Shown here piece after piece: positions 6,123 to 8,699 of a DNA stretch of 8,699 nt. Positions within the stretch are counted from its first letter, which is position 1. Each line of letters starts with the position of its first letter. The DNA comes from Candidatus Omnitrophota bacterium (GTDB lineage Bacteria; Omnitrophota; Gorgyraeia; Gygaellales; Profunditerraquicolaceae): the NCBI GenBank assembly GCA_030691865.1, contig JAUYDL010000003.1:1-8699 (forward strand), read 5' to 3'. A program made the position numbers and the translations under genes. The notes beneath the pieces were generated by a model, which saw nothing but the letters and a program-made list of their open reading frames with translations, did not search any database and had not been told where the DNA came from.

Positions 6123-6863
6123 ATGTCCAAGGCATACCCAAAAAGAATTAAGCAAATGGCGCGAAATCTCAGAAGCAAAGGTTGGTCATTAGGAGAAATT
6201 AGCTTAAAAATGGAAATACCTAAAAATACTCTTTCTGGATGGGCTAAAGATATTAAACTTAGCGACAAACAGAAAAAACGCATAAAGCAAAAAATAATTA
6301 ATTCCAATAAATTTAGCAGGCCTTTAGCTGTTGCCGCTAACCGCCGGAAATTTGAACAATGGAAAGAAGCTATCCGTAATTCTGTAAAACATTTTGAAAA
6401 CATTCCTCTTAAAAACCCAGAACTCGGCAAACTTATCTGTGGCATTCTTTATCTTTGTGAAGGAGCAAAATATCCAAGTTCAAGATATCTTTATTTAGGT
6501 AACTCCGATCCAAAGATAATATCATTCTTCATTGGCGCCTTAAGGCGATACTACAAAATTGATGAAAATAAGTTACGTTTCGCTATCAGTTACCGCTGGG
6601 ATCAAAGTTTCCAAAGACTAAAAAATTACTGGTCAAAAGTTACCAAGATACCTAAATCAAAATGCCTAAATTCGAAACCTGATATACGTACTAAAGGAAA
6701 ACCAACTTTACGAAAAGATTATATGGGGATTTGTAGAATAGTATATTACAGCGCAGCGTTGCAGTTTGAGCTACAGTCTATTGGCGAAACGATAATAAAA
6801 GTGGAGCCGGAGAGGATCGAACTCTCTGCCTCTTCCATGCCATGGAAGCGCTCTCCCAGTTGA
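6123..6863 (+). CDS. HTH protein with possible LAGLIDADG-like domain; C-terminus antisense to tRNA-Ala
   Basis: Unnamed protein of 246 codons. Residues 5-45 form a resolvase-like HTH (ARNLRSKGWSLGEIS ... IPKNTLSGWAKDI), followed by a basic linker (46-80). Residues 100-225 hold GILYLCEGAK (107-116), which resembles a single LAGLIDADG-type motif with acidic E113, then GNSDPKIISFF (126-136) and conserved-looking blocks to about 226. I recall similar HTH-plus-endonuclease-like hypotheticals from candidate-phylum genomes; the endonuclease role is inference. Residues 227-246 (from VEPERIEL) are the antisense reading of the tRNA-Ala gene, and the TGA stop lies inside that gene. The native domain probably ends near residue 226, so the tail looks acquired by read-through into the tRNA. 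It is divergent from the XRE gene and may be a domesticated or mobile regulator. Confidence 0.72.
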   Translation: MSKAYPKRIKQMARNLRSKGWSLGEISLKMEIPKNTLSGWAKDIKLSDKQKKRIKQKIINSNKFSRPLAVAANRRKFEQWKEAIRNSVKHFENIPLKNPELGKLICGILYLCEGAKYPSSRYLYLGNSDPKIISFFIGALRRYYKIDENKLRFAISYRWDQSFQRLKNYWSKVTKIPKSKCLNSKPDIRTKGKPTLRKDYMGICRIVYYSAALQFELQSIGETIIKVEPERIELSASSMPWKRSPS

Positions 6864-6874
6864 GCTACGGCCCC
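6802..6874 (-). tRNA. tRNA-Ala (anticodon GGC)
   Basis: The 73-base cloverleaf is complete: acceptor GGGGCCG/CGGCTCC with the G3-U70 wobble that identifies alanine tRNA, D-stem GCTC/GAGC, anticodon stem CTTCC/GGAAG with loop ATGGCAT (anticodon GGC at 6839-6841), T-stem GAGAG/CTCTC with loop TTCGATC, and discriminator A73 at 6802. CCA is not encoded (a single C then T-rich sequence follows), so it must be added after transcription. The gene overlaps the last 62 bases of the opposite-strand HTH gene, including its stop codon. An 11-bp hairpin touches its 5' end. Confidence 0.95.
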
Positions 6875-6899
6875 TCAAATTTTACGAAGTAAAATTTGA
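6875..6899. repeat. Perfect hairpin abutting the 5' end of tRNA-Ala
   Basis: TCAAATTTTAC (6875-6885) and GTAAAATTTGA (6889-6899) are perfect 11-bp inverted repeats around GAA. It begins at the base directly before the first tRNA nucleotide. On the plus strand it follows the HTH gene stop and could act as a weak transcript end, but CCCC rather than a T-run follows. On the minus strand it would be a hairpin in the tRNA precursor leader, just where RNase P cuts. Confidence 0.75.
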
Positions 6900-6954
6900 C
6901 CCCAAGCCCGCAATAAGTTTTTATATGATGGCGAGGGGACATCAAAGTTATCTA

Positions 6955-6983
6955 TTGACCTTTGTTATTTTAGAATATAAAAT
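6955..6983 (+). promoter_or_regulatory. sigma70-type promoter of tRNA-Leu
   Basis: TTGACC (6955-6960) and TAAAAT (6978-6983) are separated by 17 bases and each match consensus at 5 of 6 positions. Transcription would begin near 6990, giving a leader of about 15 bases before the tRNA at 7005. It is the best promoter in the window. Confidence 0.7.
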
Positions 6984-7004
6984 GATTTCCGTCAACAAAT
7001 TATT

Positions 7005-7087
7005 GCCGGGATGGCGAAATGGCAGACGCAGCAGCCTCAAAAGCTGCCGAGCGCAAGCTCATGTGGGTTCAAGTCCCTCTCCCGGTA
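7005..7087 (+). tRNA. tRNA-Leu (anticodon CAA)
   Basis: An 83-base class II tRNA: acceptor GCCGGGA/TCCCGGT, D-arm GCG...CGC with GG in the loop, anticodon stem GCAGC/GCTGC with loop CTCAAAA (anticodon CAA at 7038-7040), long variable arm GAGC-GCAA-GCTC, T-loop TTCAAGT and discriminator A73. CCA is not encoded. Two deviations are visible: the first acceptor pair is G1-U72 rather than G-C, and the T-stem GTGGG/CCCTC has a U50-U64 mismatch. Its own promoter and terminator suggest a functional single-gene unit. It reads the UUG codon. Confidence 0.92.
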
Positions 7088-7096
7088 TAATCTACT

Positions 7097-7128
7097 ACAG
7101 GGCCAGATCTCATTTTGGCCCTGTTTTT
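7097..7128 (+). terminator. Rho-independent terminator of tRNA-Leu
   Basis: ACAGGGCCA (7097-7105) pairs perfectly with TGGCCCTGT (7116-7124) around a 10-base loop, followed at once by TTTTATTT. It lies 9 bases after the tRNA. In the opposite direction the T-run is missing, so it stops only plus-strand transcription. Its T-run overlaps the stop codon of the convergent lipoprotein gene. Confidence 0.88.
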
Positions 7129-7735
7129 ATTTAATATACGCAGAGATTGCCTGGTAGATACGCTTGGCGATAACTTGATAACCGCGGGCATTAGGATGGA
7201 AAAAATCGCTTTTCATCGCAGGATTAGTAATAATCCTATTTAACAGAACCGGTATAAATATTGCTTTTTTCTGTGCCGCTAGCTTCTTAAAAGCCTGACG
7301 ATACTCCTGGAAAAATACCCCCGCACTGATATCCACCAAAGCCACCATTGCGCCCTTTTCCTGAATGCGCTCAATAATCTGAGTTAAATTTTTAACCGTA
7401 TCCTCCTTAGGGATCTTTTTAAGAAAATCATTTCCGCAAAACTCTACAATCACTAAACGCGGATCTTTATCCAAAACATCATTTTCCAGGCGTTCTAAAG
7501 CCTCAAAAGTAGTGTCTCCATCTACCCCGGAATTAACCACCGATAACCTTACTAGCTTGCCTAAAGCTGTAGGATAATCTTCTCCCGAGTTGGCTCCGTA
7601 ACCAAAAGTGATACTGTCCCCGAAACAAATAATGCTTGATCCCTTGGCATCCAGGTTGCGGATTTCGGGTTTTGCACAACCGCATAAAATGATTAAGGGA
7701 ATAACGAATACCAATCTTAACTTAATTTTCTTCAT
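7127..7735 (-). CDS. SGNH/GDSL-family hydrolase lipoprotein
   Basis: A 202-residue predicted lipoprotein esterase. The N-terminus has basic residues, a hydrophobic core and lipobox LCGC with Cys20 as lipidation site, so it should be membrane-anchored outside the cytoplasm. SGNH blocks are visible: FGDSIT with nucleophile Ser41, NSG with Gly70, GND with Asn102, and SDFFHPN with Asp177 and His180, giving a complete catalytic set. It resembles TesA/lysophospholipase L1-type enzymes that deacylate lipids or glycans; the substrate cannot be told. The ATG lies inside the end of rlmN (14-bp overlap) without a Shine-Dalgarno, so reinitiation after rlmN is likely. Its stop codon sits in the T-run of the convergent tRNA-Leu terminator. 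Confidence 0.9.
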   Translation of the reverse strand: MKKIKLRLVFVIPLIILCGCAKPEIRNLDAKGSSIICFGDSITFGYGANSGEDYPTALGKLVRLSVVNSGVDGDTTFEALERLENDVLDKDPRLVIVEFCGNDFLKKIPKEDTVKNLTQIIERIQEKGAMVALVDISAGVFFQEYRQAFKKLAAQKKAIFIPVLLNRIITNPAMKSDFFHPNARGYQVIAKRIYQAISAYIK

Positions 7736-8699
7736 ATTTTAATCGTAACTGACCACAAGCAGCATCGATATCTTGCCCGCGCTCGCGCCTTAATGTTACA
7801 TTAATACCCGCCCTAAATAAGCATTCTTTAAAAGAAATTGTCTGCGCACTATCAGCAGGGATAATCTTTAGTTCCGGTATGGGATTCGCCGGAATTAAAT
7901 TAACTTTAGCTAATCTTAAATCCTTCAGCAACCTAACTAAATTTTGCGCTGCGACGGCGTCAGCATTAACCCCCTTAATTAAAATATACTCAAAAGTAAT
8001 CTGCCGGTTAGTTTTAGCGATATATTCCTGGCAGCACTTAATTAGTGCGGCTAAAGGATACTTATTATTTACCCGCATAAGTTGGCTGCGGGTTTTATCG
8101 ACAGCGGCATGCAAAGATATTGAAAGCTCTACCTGTAAATCTTCTTCTTGTAGCCTTTTTATACCTGGAATAATCCCGCAAGTAGAAATAGTGATCCGCC
8201 TGGCTCCAATATTAAAAGCCAACGGCGAATTAATCAGGCGGATTGCGCCCAGCACGTTTTCATAATTATCCAATGGCTCACCTATGCCCATAAATACAAT
8301 ATGCGTCAACTGGCCGCCTGAGGCGTTGTTTTTTAAATAAAGGACCTCATCTAAAATTTCACCGCTTGTTAGATTACGTTTAAATCCCTTTAGTCCGCTG
8401 GCACAAAAATTGCAGCCAAATTTACAACCCACCTGCGATGAGATACATCCGGTAATACGCCTGGCAGCCGGGATATTTACTGCTTCCACCAGATTCTTGT
8501 CGGTTAACTCAAAAAGAAATTTGGTTGTTCCGTCGCCAGACTCCTGTAAATCCGCCAACCTTAAGCTTAAAATACTAAATTCATTGGTTAAGGTTCTCCT
8601 TAAAGGGGCAGGCAAATTGCTCATCCGGCTAAACTCATAAGCGCCCTTCTGATAAATCCAATTGAATATCCCCCGGGCATGATATTTAGGACTACCCCA
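7722..8699 (-). CDS. rlmN: RlmN, 23S rRNA/tRNA adenine-C2 methyltransferase (5' end outside window)
   Basis: Radical-SAM enzyme that makes 2-methyladenosine at 23S rRNA A2503 and tRNA A37. The frame stays open to the window edge, so 325 residues are visible and the true start lies beyond 8699. The Met at 8622-8624 is internal: 25 in-frame codons before it encode family sequence (SPKYHARGIFNWIYQKG) of the N-terminal domain. Visible: C85 in GCISSQVG, the CX3CX2C cluster (C92, C96, C99) in CKFGCNFC, MGIGEPLDNY (SAM site), SISLHA, and C315 in DIDAACGQL, the catalytic C-terminal Cys. Both mechanism cysteines are therefore present. Only a few dozen residues should be missing from the usual 340-380. 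It overlaps the downstream lipoprotein gene by 14 bp. Confidence 0.95.
   Translation of the reverse strand, partial: WGSPKYHARGIFNWIYQKGAYEFSRMSNLPAPLRRTLTNEFSILSLRLADLQESGDGTTKFLFELTDKNLVEAVNIPAARRITGCISSQVGCKFGCNFCASGLKGFKRNLTSGEILDEVLYLKNNASGGQLTHIVFMGIGEPLDNYENVLGAIRLINSPLAFNIGARRITISTCGIIPGIKRLQEEDLQVELSISLHAAVDKTRSQLMRVNNKYPLAALIKCCQEYIAKTNRQITFEYILIKGVNADAVAAQNLVRLLKDLRLAKVNLIPANPIPELKIIPADSAQTISFKECLFRAGINVTLRRERGQDIDAACGQLRLKYEEN

Noticed and set aside
6107..6445. Minus-strand ORF of 112 codons
   Set aside because: Antisense shadow of the HTH gene, which has a strong ribosome-binding site and recognisable domains.
5700..6830. Attachment-site duplication of the tRNA-Ala 3' end
   Set aside because: I looked for a second copy of the tRNA 3' half between 5700 and 6100 and saw none, so integration at the tRNA is not shown.
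6925..7134. Plus-strand ORF of 69 codons
   Set aside because: It runs straight through tRNA-Leu and its terminator; no ribosome-binding site or protein-like sequence.
7722..8624. RlmN starting at the Met at 8622-8624
   Set aside because: Family sequence continues in frame upstream to the window edge, so that Met is internal.

Overview
The window looks like chromosome from an uncultivated bacterium with a Gram-negative-type envelope. It has a lipoprotein signal, a short ComEA/ComEC pair, ordinary bacterial tRNAs and housekeeping genes. Palindromic repeats built on a GGGGGACGGTT core, a type I associate with candidate phyla such as Omnitrophota, make that lineage a reasonable guess. No rRNA or marker comparison was possible, so placement is low confidence.

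Layout. (1) 1-70: a repeat-rich end with a near-perfect 20-bp inverted repeat and a third half copy. (2) 72-1810, minus strand: comEA then comEC, overlapping by 4 bp, preceded by a leader that can fold as a pseudoknot and carries a strong Shine-Dalgarno sequence. (3) 1811-2106: a gene-free stretch with that leader plus nested REP-like inverted repeats. (4) 2107-2475, plus strand: a stand-alone receiver-domain response regulator that may be read from a leaderless mRNA. (5) 2480-5954, minus strand: a compact cluster of XRE regulator, endonuclease IV (nfo) and leucyl-tRNA synthetase (leuS), with 11-bp and 2-bp gaps. (6) 6123-6863, plus strand: an HTH protein with a possible LAGLIDADG-like domain, divergent from the XRE gene. 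Its last 20 codons are antisense to a tRNA-Ala gene. (7) 6802-7128: tRNA-Ala(GGC) on minus, a hairpin touching its 5' end, then tRNA-Leu(CAA) on plus with its own promoter and terminator. (8) 7127-8699, minus strand: rlmN (5' end outside the window) overlapping an SGNH-hydrolase lipoprotein gene.

Functionally this is mostly housekeeping: DNA uptake (comEA/comEC), base-excision repair (nfo), leucine charging (leuS with a tRNA-Leu nearby) and rRNA/tRNA methylation (rlmN). The accessory part is the XRE/HTH divergent pair beside tRNA-Ala and the repeat elements. I see no CRISPR array, transposase, toxin-antitoxin pair or prophage module, and no clear case for a wholly new system. The best leads are the comEA leader, the CDS/tRNA antisense overlap and the repeat expansion inside leuS.
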